DNA of 64,000 nt from Thermocoleostomius sinensis A174 (GCF_026802175.1 NZ_CP113797.1:2271026-2335025); one strand, 5' to 3'. Positions 18,849-28,451 are shown, counted from the first letter of the stretch. Notes: a model not told the origin generated them from the letters alone. A program made the numbers and translations.

Positions 18849-20771
18849 CTAGAGAATGGAGCTAACTTCTTTGAGAAAGACGCGAGTAAAGGGTTCCTCC
18901 TCTCCAAGCTGATATTGCTCAATCAAACCAGCACGACGAATTGATACGTCCTTGTGCTGACGAGTGACTACCACCGATTGTGGAAACACATCTCGCGCGA
19001 GCATTGTTTCGGTAGCCGTAGGATTATCTAGCACTACTAGATTGCTGCCATAGTAAAACATGCCTTGTTGTTCTAATATTGCTTCGGGATATTCCGCTAC
19101 TAACAGATCTAGTTTCGGGTTGCGCAACAAATTAGACACGTTGGTATTGTAATTACGATGCAATACCTTCTTCGAGCGATTAATGAAAACCCCCTCTTGG
19201 CAGACCGCCCCAATTACCCAATCTGGGTGCTGTTGCAGAATGTGATCAACAAGTTCCTGCAAATCAGAAACGCTGATGTGATTAAAGGTCAGAATTGGAA
19301 TGCGGGCGCTATCGTTGGTCTCAAAGAATGTGTCAAGGATAGCCGAGGTGACATCAACCGGATTGCCAATCGCCGGTCGCAGGTGCATGGAAATACCTGG
19401 AGCCGAGTTGATTTCAATGATGCCAAAATTCCCGTCCTTCCACGATCGTGAAACATCTTCTGCCACTAAATCGATGCCTAAGCAAGTCAACCGAAAATGT
19501 TGGGCAATGTCTTGTGCCAAGATGACGTTATCTGGATGCAACGTCTCGGTTGCATCAATACTAAACCCGCCCGATGACAGATTAGCAACCTTGCGTAAAT
19601 AGATAATTTGATCAGGATTGGGAACGGTATCAAGGGTAAAGCCTTGTTGTTCTAGGTACCGTTCCATCGCATCATCAATTTTGATTTTTCCCAAAGGTGA
19701 AGTTGGGGTATCGCTGCGTGAGGGCGATCGATTCTCACGAGCAATTAATTCAGCAATGGTCGCGTCACCATCCCCCGTAATAAAGGCAGGTCGGCGTTCG
19801 GTAGCTGCCACAAACCGCCCATTCACGCACAGTAAGCGAAAGTCTTTGCCGGTAATGCTGGTTTCTACAATGACATCGATCGGCTGATCGTCCGGAATCG
19901 CGCGCACTGCCCGTCGGTACGCTGCTTCTAATTCTGCAACATCCTGCACATTGGCTGTGACACCAATGCCTTTGTGCCCCACCACAGGCTTGACAGCAAC
20001 AGGATAACCAATTTGGGCGGCTGCGCTAAGGGCTTCCTCGAACGATCGAACCACACTACCAGTTGGTACTGGAAATCCGAGCGTATCTAAAAAGGCTTTA
20101 CAATCATCTTTGCGCGTGGTGAAGTCTGAATCAAGGTGACTATCGCAATCAAAGGTAGTGGCCGCTCCGCGCACCAGTCGCTTGCCATACCCATACTGCA
20201 TCAGACCTTCGTCCCATAGATAGAACGTAGGAATGTTCTTTTCGTAGGCCGTTCGTAGTAAAGCATAGGTCGTCGGACCACCATACACCGATCGCCGAAA
20301 CAATCCTTGCGCCACTTCTATATCATCATCAATTTGAAACGATTTACCTCGTGTGATTGCTTCAAACCAATCCCATACGCTGTACACCACCGATCGACAG
20401 GTGCGAGCATGAAGGCTTTCTATGGCAATGCTATCAAACTTCTTGTTGTCAAGCTGAACAACGGGTTGAACACTCCAATGATGAAAATGCAAATCCATAT
20501 CCAACCGATTGACTTCTGAAACAGTACGAGCAAATAGCTGGGCATGAGAATCGTACCGATCGTCAGCAAGGTGAGGATAACGTTCACTAATGACTGTAAG
20601 ATAATTCTCGATCGGCAATGGATCGCTATAACTAGTTAACGCAAAGTCAAAGGCAAAGGCTGCCGTTTCAAGATAAGGATTTGGACCTTCATAAAAACGA
20701 CTATTGAATATATCAAATACATCGGTTTTTCTAGCGTTGATTCGAGAGACTTCGATTTCACTAAATACCAT
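18849..20771 (-). CDS. cphA2: CphA2-type cyanophycin synthetase (ATP-grasp)
   Basis: The 640-residue protein resembles CphA2, the short cyanophycin synthetase that polymerises beta-Asp-Arg dipeptides, more than CphA1 (about 870 residues with a full Mur-ligase module). An N-terminal domain (RFYEGPNPYLETAAFAFDF) is followed by VYGGPTTYALLRTAYEK and LWDEGLMQYGYGKR. The ATP-grasp domain lies at about 215-500 (AVKPVVGHKGIGVTA, RLLCVNGRFVAATERRPA, IIEINSAPGISMHL). The last 130 residues are only a reduced remnant of the third domain, with no Mur-ligase ATP-binding loop visible. Cyanophycin is an Asp-Arg nitrogen store. The cyanophycinase gene lies divergently about 650 bases away. Confidence 0.85.
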   Translation of the reverse strand: MVFSEIEVSRINARKTDVFDIFNSRFYEGPNPYLETAAFAFDFALTSYSDPLPIENYLTVISERYPHLADDRYDSHAQLFARTVSEVNRLDMDLHFHHWSVQPVVQLDNKKFDSIAIESLHARTCRSVVYSVWDWFEAITRGKSFQIDDDIEVAQGLFRRSVYGGPTTYALLRTAYEKNIPTFYLWDEGLMQYGYGKRLVRGAATTFDCDSHLDSDFTTRKDDCKAFLDTLGFPVPTGSVVRSFEEALSAAAQIGYPVAVKPVVGHKGIGVTANVQDVAELEAAYRRAVRAIPDDQPIDVIVETSITGKDFRLLCVNGRFVAATERRPAFITGDGDATIAELIARENRSPSRSDTPTSPLGKIKIDDAMERYLEQQGFTLDTVPNPDQIIYLRKVANLSSGGFSIDATETLHPDNVILAQDIAQHFRLTCLGIDLVAEDVSRSWKDGNFGIIEINSAPGISMHLRPAIGNPVDVTSAILDTFFETNDSARIPILTFNHISVSDLQELVDHILQQHPDWVIGAVCQEGVFINRSKKVLHRNYNTNVSNLLRNPKLDLLVAEYPEAILEQQGMFYYGSNLVVLDNPTATETMLARDVFPQSVVVTRQHKDVSIRRAGLIEQYQLGEEEPFTRVFLKEVSSIL

Positions 20772-21026
20772 TGGAAGTTTTGAATGCTATAGAGTTCAGC
20801 TATAAACCTAGATGACTCTACAAAATATTGTGGGTGCATCCCTCTATCACGGGAGGGACTTGTTGATTAAATCATAAAAAGAATTATTAACATCAATTTA
20901 GATTCAGAACTTGATTAACTAAATCCTTCAATGATATGAATTCTATTTGCTAAGTTCGATCTTTTGAGGGGTGCAATACACTATCAAATTCTGTATAACC
21001 ATGAGCAGAATGAGGAGATACACCCT

Positions 21027-21260
21027 ATGTATCAATCAACAAGTAGTGCACTTAAACAAAAAATTGAAATACTTGCAGAAAAGGCGTTTCGGCAACATTT
21101 AATTTCTGGATACGGCGATAGTGAGTTTCCTAATCAATACCAGATTGTCTATCAAGGAAAACCAAGACATTTTTCGCTAGATCATGCCTTTGCGTTCCTC
21201 AAGACATTAGTGGACTTTAATTTGGCAACGGCTGAGTCACTCATGGTTCATAAAAAATAA
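21027..21260 (+). CDS. 77-residue hypothetical protein between cphA2 and cphB
   Basis: The start at 21027 is preceded by GAGGAGA (21012-21018), a good ribosome-binding site. The peptide (MYQSTSSALKQKIEILAEK, FRQHLISGYGDSEFPNQY, HAFAFLKTLVDFNLATAESL) is soluble and mixed alpha/beta, and I do not recognise it. It lies in the divergent region between cphA2 and cphB and points the same way as cphB, 164 bases ahead of it. A role in cyanophycin metabolism is only a positional guess. Confidence 0.6.
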   Translation: MYQSTSSALKQKIEILAEKAFRQHLISGYGDSEFPNQYQIVYQGKPRHFSLDHAFAFLKTLVDFNLATAESLMVHKK

Positions 21261-21424
21261 CCGATGCTTGGTTTACCTGACCCGGCATATCCTATTCCCC
21301 CCAAAGACTGAGAGGCACGATCGGCATTTTGTATCAAATTCTACCGTTCGGCAGGTATAACGGCTCCCGAAATCGTGATTGACTTAAGTTCAGTCATAAA
21401 TCATTCTATGAATTCGAGGTAGAT

Positions 21425-22324
21425 ATGGTAGCTGTTAACAATGCTGGGGTAGACCAGGAGCATCCTCAAGCCAGTTCCACTGAGCAAGCACAGAGTGATA
21501 CAAGTGCAGCGCAAATTGCCGAGCTAGAACGGAAGCAGGGTCAACTCGTGATTATTGGTGGGGCTGAGGACAAAGAAGGTGAGTGCAAAATCTTGCGAGA
21601 GTTTTTGCGGCGGTCTGGCGGCATGGAGGCACATATTGCTGTCATGACTGTGGCAACTGGCTTACCAGGGGAAGTGGGTGCTCAGTATATTGAAGTGTTT
21701 GAGCGGTTAGGGGTCGGTCGCGTTGAAGTCATTGATACGGCTCGCCCGGAAGACGGCAGTGACCCCCGTGCTCTGGAAATTCTCAGCGAAGTTACAGGCG
21801 TCTTCTTCACAGGTGGAAATCAGGCACGCATCACCGAATTGTTGAAGGGAACAGAGGTCGATAAAGCCTTGCACAAACGTTTTGCTGAAGGGGTGGTAAT
21901 TGCAGGAACCAGTGCGGGGGCGGCGATGATGCCAGATGTAATGATTGTAGAAGGTGAGCCAGAGACAAATCCTCGTGTGGAAGTAGCACGGATGGATGAA
22001 GGCATGGGGTTTTTACCTGGTGTTGTAATCGATCAGCATTTTGCTCAACGGGGTCGGTTGGGACGGCTCATTTCTGCCGTGGTGCAACAACCTGTTGTAC
22101 TGGGCTTTGGCATTGACGAGAACACGGCGATCGCCGTTAATGGGACAGAAGTCGAAGTAGTGGGCGAAGGGTCGGTGACGGTGTTGGATGTATCCAATAT
22201 TGAACACTGTAATTTAGACGAACTACTTAAAGACGAACCCTTAGCCCTGTGTGGAGCTAAGTTGCATATTCTGCCACATGGATATCGGTTTGATCTGAAG
22301 AAGCGAGCAGTGATTCTGGACTAA
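21425..22324 (+). CDS. cphB: Cyanophycinase
   Basis: The 299-residue serine peptidase of family S51 hydrolyses cyanophycin to beta-Asp-Arg dipeptides. The nucleophile is Ser163 in AGTSAGAAMMP; GFGIDENTAI and DQHFAQRGR are also family signatures. The first 38 residues are a low-complexity Ser/Gln-rich extension compared with the roughly 270-residue family standard. GAGGT at 21415-21419 supports the ATG. cphB is often followed by cphA1 in cyanobacteria; here no cphA1 follows and the next gene is convergent mnmH, with a 4-base overlap of the stop codons. Confidence 0.95.
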   Translation: MVAVNNAGVDQEHPQASSTEQAQSDTSAAQIAELERKQGQLVIIGGAEDKEGECKILREFLRRSGGMEAHIAVMTVATGLPGEVGAQYIEVFERLGVGRVEVIDTARPEDGSDPRALEILSEVTGVFFTGGNQARITELLKGTEVDKALHKRFAEGVVIAGTSAGAAMMPDVMIVEGEPETNPRVEVARMDEGMGFLPGVVIDQHFAQRGRLGRLISAVVQQPVVLGFGIDENTAIAVNGTEVEVVGEGSVTVLDVSNIEHCNLDELLKDEPLALCGAKLHILPHGYRFDLKKRAVILD

Positions 22325-23376
22325 AACTCGCAACTGTTCGGACTCGGAAAAGGTGGAGCGAGCTTGTATTGAACAAAATCCAACAACCGATCGGCGCTTT
22401 CCGCTGGCGTTAAGCCTGTCACATCCAGCACGTGAATCGGAACATTGCGACGGTGCAAATCGTAGGTATAGGTTTTGTCGTAGTAGTCGAGAATAATGTC
22501 ACAGGCAGCAGGTAATTGATTTTCCTGAATTAATTTCACAGCGGTTTGTGTGCGCAATCCACCTAACCGTTTACGAATGCGTTCAGTGGCGTTAATTAGT
22601 TCTTGGCGATCGGCTAGACCATACAAGTTCACAAGCGCTTGCAAGCGCTCACTGCGGGGGCGCGTTACTTCTATTACAGGCGAACGCTCCATTTGCTGAA
22701 ACAGAGCTTCCGGGATGCGGCAAATGCCGATCCGCTTACTTTCGGCTTCAATCCAAACTGGTTGCGACAAGTTAAACCTAGCCCATTGCATAGCAATTAA
22801 ATTCTCAAACTGCTCTGTGCTGGGCTGTTTGGGTAAACCCAAATTACCATAGCTGCTGCCGCGATGATTTGCCAGATTCTCTAGATCAAGCACTTGTGCT
22901 CCTCGATCGGTCAACGCGGATAGAATATCGGTTTTGCCCATGCCCGTCATACCACCCAATATCAGGATTGAGCGGGGAACTTGAAACTGCTCTAAAACCC
23001 AGTGGCGAAACGCCTTGTAGCCACCAACCAAGACTGAGACATCTAGCCCAGCCATTTCCAGAATCCAGCTAATTGCTCCACTGCGCATTCCCCCACGCCA
23101 ACAATGCACCCGCACTCGTCGATCGGGCGCAAGCGATTTAGCCTGTTTCACAAAATCGGCACATTTGGGGCCAGCAATTTCAAATCCTAGTTCTACGGCC
23201 TGATCGCGCCCCTGCTGCTTATAGTGCGTGCCTACCTTAGCTCGTTCTTCGTTGGTGAACAGCGGAAAACTCACTGCCTCGGGAATGTGTCCTTGCTCAT
23301 ACTCCCCTGGACTGCGTACATCCAGAATTACACCGGGAGCTTGCAAAAATTGCTCAACGGTCAGCGATCGAACCAT
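22321..23376 (-). CDS. mnmH: tRNA 2-selenouridine synthase
   Basis: The 351-residue protein joins an N-terminal rhodanese domain (residues about 1-130; catalytic Cys in VHCWRGGMRSG) to a P-loop domain with GGMTGMGKT near 140-148 and the family's NHRGSSYGN block. MnmH (SelU/YbbB) uses selenophosphate to replace sulfur with selenium at U34 of some tRNAs. Its selenophosphate supplier SelD is encoded immediately upstream on the same strand, 105 bases away. The stop codon overlaps that of cphB on the other strand. Confidence 0.93.
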   Translation of the reverse strand: MVRSLTVEQFLQAPGVILDVRSPGEYEQGHIPEAVSFPLFTNEERAKVGTHYKQQGRDQAVELGFEIAGPKCADFVKQAKSLAPDRRVRVHCWRGGMRSGAISWILEMAGLDVSVLVGGYKAFRHWVLEQFQVPRSILILGGMTGMGKTDILSALTDRGAQVLDLENLANHRGSSYGNLGLPKQPSTEQFENLIAMQWARFNLSQPVWIEAESKRIGICRIPEALFQQMERSPVIEVTRPRSERLQALVNLYGLADRQELINATERIRKRLGGLRTQTAVKLIQENQLPAACDIILDYYDKTYTYDLHRRNVPIHVLDVTGLTPAESADRLLDFVQYKLAPPFPSPNSCEF

Positions 23377-23481
23377 ACAAACTTATCACCTAGCGATCGT
23401 GGCATCCCACCTGACTATTAGAAAGTCTACTTGGTAGTCCTCCTCCCCTAACACGACCCGCGGCATCGAAACTCAGAGTTT

Positions 23482-25824
23482 TTACCGAATCTCAATGCAA
23501 GGTGTTTCCAAACTAGGCAGAACTACGCCAATCGCTCGACTTTGGTCATAGCCTAATGCTTTCAGTGCAAACAAGCATTCACTCGTACAACTGGCGGCAA
23601 CCGTTGCCAGCAATCCCCCAGAGGTTTGTGGATCAAACAACAATGGATAAAGCGGATGCCTAGTGGCGGCATCTAGGTTTTTGATTAAGTGGCTAGCTTG
23701 TTGATTTTGCAGATGCAGAGAACTGAGGATACCTTGTTGCGCCGTTTCCTTTGCGCCCTCCAAAATTGGCAAAGCATTTAGATCCAGTCCTACCGACATG
23801 CCCGACGATCGCACCATTTCGGCTAAATGACCCAATAGCCCAAACCCTGTCACGTCTGTACAAGCAGTTGCCTGATACTCGCGTAAACAATCGGCTGCCG
23901 CTTGGTTCGATTGCAGCATTGAGTCGATCGCCCCTTCAATCCAGCGTCCCTTTGCCTGCAAGCGCATGTCTGCCGCAAATAATGTGCCTGTGCCGATCGC
24001 TTTCGTCAAAATTAAACTATCACCGGGCTGCATTCCGCCTTTGCGCCACAGGCGATCGGGAGTGACCAACCCATTACAGGACAATCCGAACGATAGCTCT
24101 GCTCCTTCAGTGGTGTGCCCGCCAATCAGCACAGCATTAGACTGCTGCAATACCTGCACGGCTCCTGACAAAAGCTGATACAAGGTTTCTGCCTGCTTTG
24201 ACTCCAAGCCATAGGGAATTGTTGCCACGGCCAGTGCACTCTGCGGATTTGCTCCCATTGCGAATAAATCGCTCAAGCAATGGTTGGCAGCAATTTTTCC
24301 GAACACAAACGGATCGCTCAACAGCGCCCGAAACTGATCGATTGTTTGTACCATGACCTGATCGGCTGGCACAGATACCACTGCCGCATCATCCGGAGTA
24401 TCTAACCCCACTAAAATATCGTCGCGCGATCGATCGGGTTGCTCTTGACGAATCCGTGCTAGCACCCGCTCCAGTACCGAGCTACCTACTTTGGAGCCAC
24501 AGCCTGCGCAGTGCATCGCAGGAATAGATGGATAGGCTTCCGTCAGCATCGGCCGAACGGTGGCTATTTTCCCACTCCTGTCTCCCGCCTTCCGCCTCCC
24601 TAGCCTCCCATTTCCCATGTCCAACTTGGAGAATTTCTCCATGAACCGTCGATCGATCCGCTCTTTCCAGCGCCAAATCCAAGAGTAGGGGCCCAAGCCA
24701 AACCGACCGCGAGAAGCCAACGCCGACCGATCGCCCATTCCGATGAGAATCAAAAACTCTTTTTGCGGCACAAATGGCTGTGGCGCTTGGTTCAGCAATA
24801 AACGACGCAAATTTTGATATAACGGTTTGCCATGTCGCACGGCGAAGACACCAGCCTTGGGACGGGGATAATTGACCATCGTCGCGACATCTCCCGCTGC
24901 CAATACTTGAGGATGTGATAAAGATTGCAATGTATCACTGACTTGAACAAAACCGCGATCGTCTGTATCTAAACCGGAGTCACGCAACCAAGGAGCCGCC
25001 GCCGCTTGTGTCACCCAAAACACCACGTCGCAGGTTACTACCAAGCCTGACTCACAGTGCACCGTCACGGCTTCCCCAGTTTCCAATCCCCCATCTCCAC
25101 TCCCGGCTATCCCCTCCAGCCCACACACTGTCTCTTGCAAGTGCAACCGTACACCGCGCTGCTGCAACAAATGCTCTAATCGATCGCCCAACCAACGCCC
25201 GCGTTCTGGCAGTAAGCGCTGACCGCGATGAAATAAATGTAATTCCAGCAAGCTAGGGGGACTGTGAGACGCTTCATATAAACGCTGCAAACGGGCTTGC
25301 ACTGATAATGCAAGTTCTACCCCTCCTGCACCACCGCCCACAATGGCAATCCGCAAGAGACGCTTCGGGCGTTGCTCTACTTGGGCAACCAAAGTTTCCC
25401 AGCGTTGCAAAAACTTTGAGATTGGTTTGACAGGAATTGCATACTTAGCCGCACCAGGAACCGTTAGGGTGGATGGAGTACTGCCAATGTCAATCGAGAG
25501 TAAGTCAAAGCTAAGCGAGGGACGATCAATCAGTAAAACTCGTTGAGATTTTAGATCCAGCCCCACTGCTTGACTGGCAATCATCGTTGCCCCGGCGAAT
25601 TCAGCTAGGGGACGCAAATCAATGTGGCAGTCGTCAAAGTTATACAACCCGGCTACATACCCCGGCAGCATTCCCGAATAGGGCGTGTGGTACACGTCGG
25701 TAATCAGCGTCAATCGGACTCCCGGCAGGGGATTCATACCAAATTGCTTGAGGGCGATCGCATGACTGTGACCGCCCCCTATCAGCACTAAATCTTTGAC
25801 AATTGGCTGAGATGTAGACTGCAT
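23482..25824 (-). CDS. selD: Fusion: FAD/NAD(P)H oxidoreductase + selenophosphate synthase
   Basis: The 780-residue protein has two parts. Residues about 1-395 form an NDH-2-like pyridine-nucleotide-disulfide oxidoreductase (VLIGGGHSHA near 12; second nucleotide-binding motif IAIVGGGAGGVELAL; FAD-contacting LAAGDVATM). Residues about 432-780 are SelD, with the active-site Cys442 in HCAGCGSKVG (position of E. coli Cys17), GLDTPDDAAV, ANHCLSDLFAMGA, GGHTTEGAE and CTDVTGFGLLGH. SelD makes selenophosphate from selenide and ATP. This fusion is known in cyanobacteria and algae; the oxidoreductase may supply or protect reduced selenium. The linker at about 401-419 is encoded by odd C-rich low-complexity DNA. 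mnmH lies directly downstream. Confidence 0.95.
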   Translation of the reverse strand: MQSTSQPIVKDLVLIGGGHSHAIALKQFGMNPLPGVRLTLITDVYHTPYSGMLPGYVAGLYNFDDCHIDLRPLAEFAGATMIASQAVGLDLKSQRVLLIDRPSLSFDLLSIDIGSTPSTLTVPGAAKYAIPVKPISKFLQRWETLVAQVEQRPKRLLRIAIVGGGAGGVELALSVQARLQRLYEASHSPPSLLELHLFHRGQRLLPERGRWLGDRLEHLLQQRGVRLHLQETVCGLEGIAGSGDGGLETGEAVTVHCESGLVVTCDVVFWVTQAAAAPWLRDSGLDTDDRGFVQVSDTLQSLSHPQVLAAGDVATMVNYPRPKAGVFAVRHGKPLYQNLRRLLLNQAPQPFVPQKEFLILIGMGDRSALASRGRFGLGPYSWIWRWKERIDRRFMEKFSKLDMGNGRLGRRKAGDRSGKIATVRPMLTEAYPSIPAMHCAGCGSKVGSSVLERVLARIRQEQPDRSRDDILVGLDTPDDAAVVSVPADQVMVQTIDQFRALLSDPFVFGKIAANHCLSDLFAMGANPQSALAVATIPYGLESKQAETLYQLLSGAVQVLQQSNAVLIGGHTTEGAELSFGLSCNGLVTPDRLWRKGGMQPGDSLILTKAIGTGTLFAADMRLQAKGRWIEGAIDSMLQSNQAAADCLREYQATACTDVTGFGLLGHLAEMVRSSGMSVGLDLNALPILEGAKETAQQGILSSLHLQNQQASHLIKNLDAATRHPLYPLLFDPQTSGGLLATVAASCTSECLFALKALGYDQSRAIGVVLPSLETPCIEIR

Positions 25825-25871
25825 GATTGCCAGGAACGGACGAGCGGAAACATTATAGGCAAGTGAACTGC

Positions 25872-26300
25872 TTAAGCAATCTCCATCAATTGAATCTCAA
25901 ACGTTAAATCTTCACCAGCCAGCGGATGATTGGCGTCCAACGTCACCTGTGAGTCAGAGACATCTGTAATCATGACAGGAATGGACGCACCACCTTGCTG
26001 TTGAATCTGTAGCTGTAACCCAATTGAAACGGGAACTTCAGACGGGATCTGCTGCCGCTCTACTACCAACACCATCTCCGGATGGTAAGAGCCATAAGCT
26101 TCATCGGCTGGAATCTGAGCCGTTTTCGACTCGCCCGGAGCCATTCCAATCACCGCTTGTTCAAATCCTGGAATGAGTTGTCCGCTACCAATGGAGAACT
26201 GCAACGGATCACGCCCCTCCGAGGAATCAAATACAGTACCATCCTCCAGCTTGCCTGTGTAGTGCACGCTGACGGTATCACCCATTTTTGCTTGTGCCAT
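25872..26300 (-). CDS. SlyD-like FKBP-type peptidyl-prolyl isomerase
   Basis: The 142-residue protein starts MAQAKMGDTVSVHYTGKLED and continues with GTVFDSSEGRDPLQFSIGSG, LIPGFEQAVIGMAPGE and an inserted-in-flap domain that is typical of SlyD (AYGSYHPEMVLVV, then ANHPLAGEDLTFEIQL). It catalyses proline isomerisation and acts as a chaperone. The His-rich metal-binding tail of E. coli SlyD is absent. A strong AGGAGA-like site precedes the ATG. It lies 47 bases upstream of the selD fusion gene on the same strand. Confidence 0.93.
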   Translation of the reverse strand: MAQAKMGDTVSVHYTGKLEDGTVFDSSEGRDPLQFSIGSGQLIPGFEQAVIGMAPGESKTAQIPADEAYGSYHPEMVLVVERQQIPSEVPVSIGLQLQIQQQGGASIPVMITDVSDSQVTLDANHPLAGEDLTFEIQLMEIA

Positions 26301-26414
26301 TTGTTTCTCCTCGGCGTCTAGGATGCTTTTCGTCCAGTTTACCGAGGATCTGGAGTGGTTGACAGCGAGGAATTCTTAGGAAAGGCTAAAGGATGCCAGA
26401 GGATAATCGTCTCT

Positions 26415-27983
26415 TTAGCTGGCGATCGCTTCTACTTTTTTCGGCTGTTGTTGCTCAACTTGAAATTCTGCTAGCTGCGTTGCAATTTGCTCGCGGACAA
26501 TTTGGCGATACTCAATGAAGTGTTCTGCGTGGGCACAGACCGTTAAATAGTGATCCCAAACGCCGGGGTTGCGTCGCATCATGCTAAACAGGTGATGCCA
26601 AAATTTCCAACGAGTGCTGCGTTTGAAGCCCTGTCGCCAAATAATAATGGCCAAGGCTCTCAATTCGGCACGGCTAGGTATTTGTCCAGGTGGCTTGCAG
26701 CGTGGCGGTGTCATAGTCAGAAAATGGCGATAGACCCGATCAAGAAATCGCTCCGGCTCGTACAAGGTGCAAAAGGCATTGACATACTCCTGGGCAATAT
26801 CTTCTACCGGACGAGTGGGCTGAAAATTCATCAAAGCCATTTGATTCCCATCAACACTGGTATTGAGTAACCGCCCTTCTTTTTCCAAACGATACCAAAG
26901 GGCTGTGTGGGGTAGGGCTTGCAGAATGCCAAATACAGCGGTGGGAATGGCAGTCCGCTCAACAAACTCAATGATGCGATCGCCCGCCCCTTTCTTTTCG
27001 CCATCAAACCCAATAATAAAACCTGCCATCACCCGCAATCCTGCCCGACTAATGGCTTGCACCGATTCGGCTAGCGAAGCGCGAGTATTTTGAAACTTCT
27101 TGGTCAGTTCCAGACTGTCTTCATCAGGTGTTTCAATGCCCAAGAACACAGCGTTGAAGTTGCACGCTAGCATGAGTTCTATTAATTCTGGGTCTTGAGC
27201 CAGATCTACTGACGCTTCCGTATTAAACGAGAAGGGATAGTCATGCTCGGCCATCCAGCCTTTTAATTCCTTCAGCAGCAGTTTTACGTTGCGCTTGTTG
27301 CCGATGAAGTTATCGTCCACCATGAAAACTGCCCGTCGCCAGCCCAATTCGTAGAGACGATCGAGTTCTGCCAAAAGCTGTTGAGGCGTTTTGGTGCGGG
27401 GTTTGCGACCATACAGGACAATGATGTCACAGAATTCACACTGAAACGGGCAGCCTCGCGAAAACTGCACCGACATCGAATCGTAAGCGTTAAAGTCCAA
27501 CAAGTCATAGCGTGGAATCGGCGTCTGCGTCACATCGGGCTTTTCGCCATTAGCCCGGAAAATCCCCTGCGTGTCACCCTGTTCGATCGCCTCCACAAAC
27601 TGAGGCAATGTCATTTCGCCCTCATCCAGAATCAGGTAGTCGGCTCCTGCTTGCAACGATTCATCGGGAACAGACGTTGGATAGGGCCCACCCACCGCCA
27701 CCCGCTTACCCCGGCGCTTCGCTTCGCGAATTTGCTCTAGCAAGTCTTGTTTTTGCACAATCATCGCCGAGAGAATCACCATCTCCGCCCATTCCCATTC
27801 AGTGTCTGTCACTGCTCGAACATTGCGATCGACTAGTTTAAATTCCCATGTTTGAGGCAAAATGGCTGCTACTGTTATGAGACCTAATGGTGGCAGCAAC
27901 ACCTTGCGATCAATCAGTTCTAGAATCTTCTCAAATGACCAAAAGGTTTTGGGAAACTGTGGGTAAATCAAGAGCGTTCGCAT
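26415..27983 (-). CDS. B12-binding radical SAM protein
   Basis: The 522-residue protein begins with a cobalamin-binding Rossmann-type domain (about 1-140; MRTLLIYPQFPKTFWSFEKI). A radical SAM core follows, with CPFQCEFCD (CxxxCxxC) near 185 in the context VQFSRGCPFQCEFCDI. The C-terminal 150 residues match the DUF4070 region common to this cyanobacterial group. Such enzymes carry out methylations or other radical steps on lipids and natural products. The substrate here is unknown and no biosynthetic partner is adjacent. Confidence 0.88.
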   Translation of the reverse strand: MRTLLIYPQFPKTFWSFEKILELIDRKVLLPPLGLITVAAILPQTWEFKLVDRNVRAVTDTEWEWAEMVILSAMIVQKQDLLEQIREAKRRGKRVAVGGPYPTSVPDESLQAGADYLILDEGEMTLPQFVEAIEQGDTQGIFRANGEKPDVTQTPIPRYDLLDFNAYDSMSVQFSRGCPFQCEFCDIIVLYGRKPRTKTPQQLLAELDRLYELGWRRAVFMVDDNFIGNKRNVKLLLKELKGWMAEHDYPFSFNTEASVDLAQDPELIELMLACNFNAVFLGIETPDEDSLELTKKFQNTRASLAESVQAISRAGLRVMAGFIIGFDGEKKGAGDRIIEFVERTAIPTAVFGILQALPHTALWYRLEKEGRLLNTSVDGNQMALMNFQPTRPVEDIAQEYVNAFCTLYEPERFLDRVYRHFLTMTPPRCKPPGQIPSRAELRALAIIIWRQGFKRSTRWKFWHHLFSMMRRNPGVWDHYLTVCAHAEHFIEYRQIVREQIATQLAEFQVEQQQPKKVEAIAS

Positions 27984-28030
27984 AAATGACTTGCCTCATA
28001 TGTTATTTTTTATACTTATTTGCACCGCTA

Positions 28031-28060
28031 ACGTTAAGCACTAAAACGTTAAGCACTAAA
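28031..28060. repeat. Tandem 15-bp duplication
   Basis: ACGTTAAGCACTAAA is present twice without spacer (28031-28045 and 28046-28060). Confidence 0.9.
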
Positions 28061-28406
28061 AATAAATACACTCCAGTTTGCCTTTTATTGGCTGGACTGT
28101 CCTCTCCGAAGGGACACTTACTTTCTGCCTCATTCTACAAGGGATGTAATTTTAGCGCTGCTGATTGGATCGCTTGCGTAGAGGCGTTCCGCAAAATCCG
28201 CTTATGGCCAGGCTCAACGTTGGTCGATTCTATCCTGAATTCAGCAATGCCGTAATTTTTATACAACAAGCTTGCCACTCGCTGGCTAAGCTACACGGCA
28301 ATCATATTCACTATTCATGTTTGCTACTCACATTGAGTTGCTTCTGCAAGAAGCAGAAACGTCACTTCGGCTTACTAAGGCAGAAGGGTTAAGGCTAGGG
28401 GTGCTC

Positions 28407-28423
28407 TTGCTAAGATTTAGCAA
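28407..28423 (-). terminator. Hairpin downstream of ccmO
   Basis: TTGCTAA (28407-28413) and TTAGCAA (28417-28423) form a 7-bp stem with a 3-base loop, 29 bases past the ccmO stop on the minus strand. There is no clear T-tail, so it is a weak candidate for the end of the ccm operon. Confidence 0.35.
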
Positions 28424-28451
28424 TATTCAACGCCAACTATTGCAAACTACT

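Larger units (their letters stand above)
27984..28451. other. Intergenic region between ccmO and the radical SAM gene
   Basis: These 468 bases contain two exact tandem copies of ACGTTAAGCACTAAA (28031-28060), a TTGCG...CGCAA inverted repeat near 28174-28194, and a hairpin at 28407-28423. Several open frames cross it but none has a ribosome-binding site or recognisable sequence. Confidence 0.5.
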
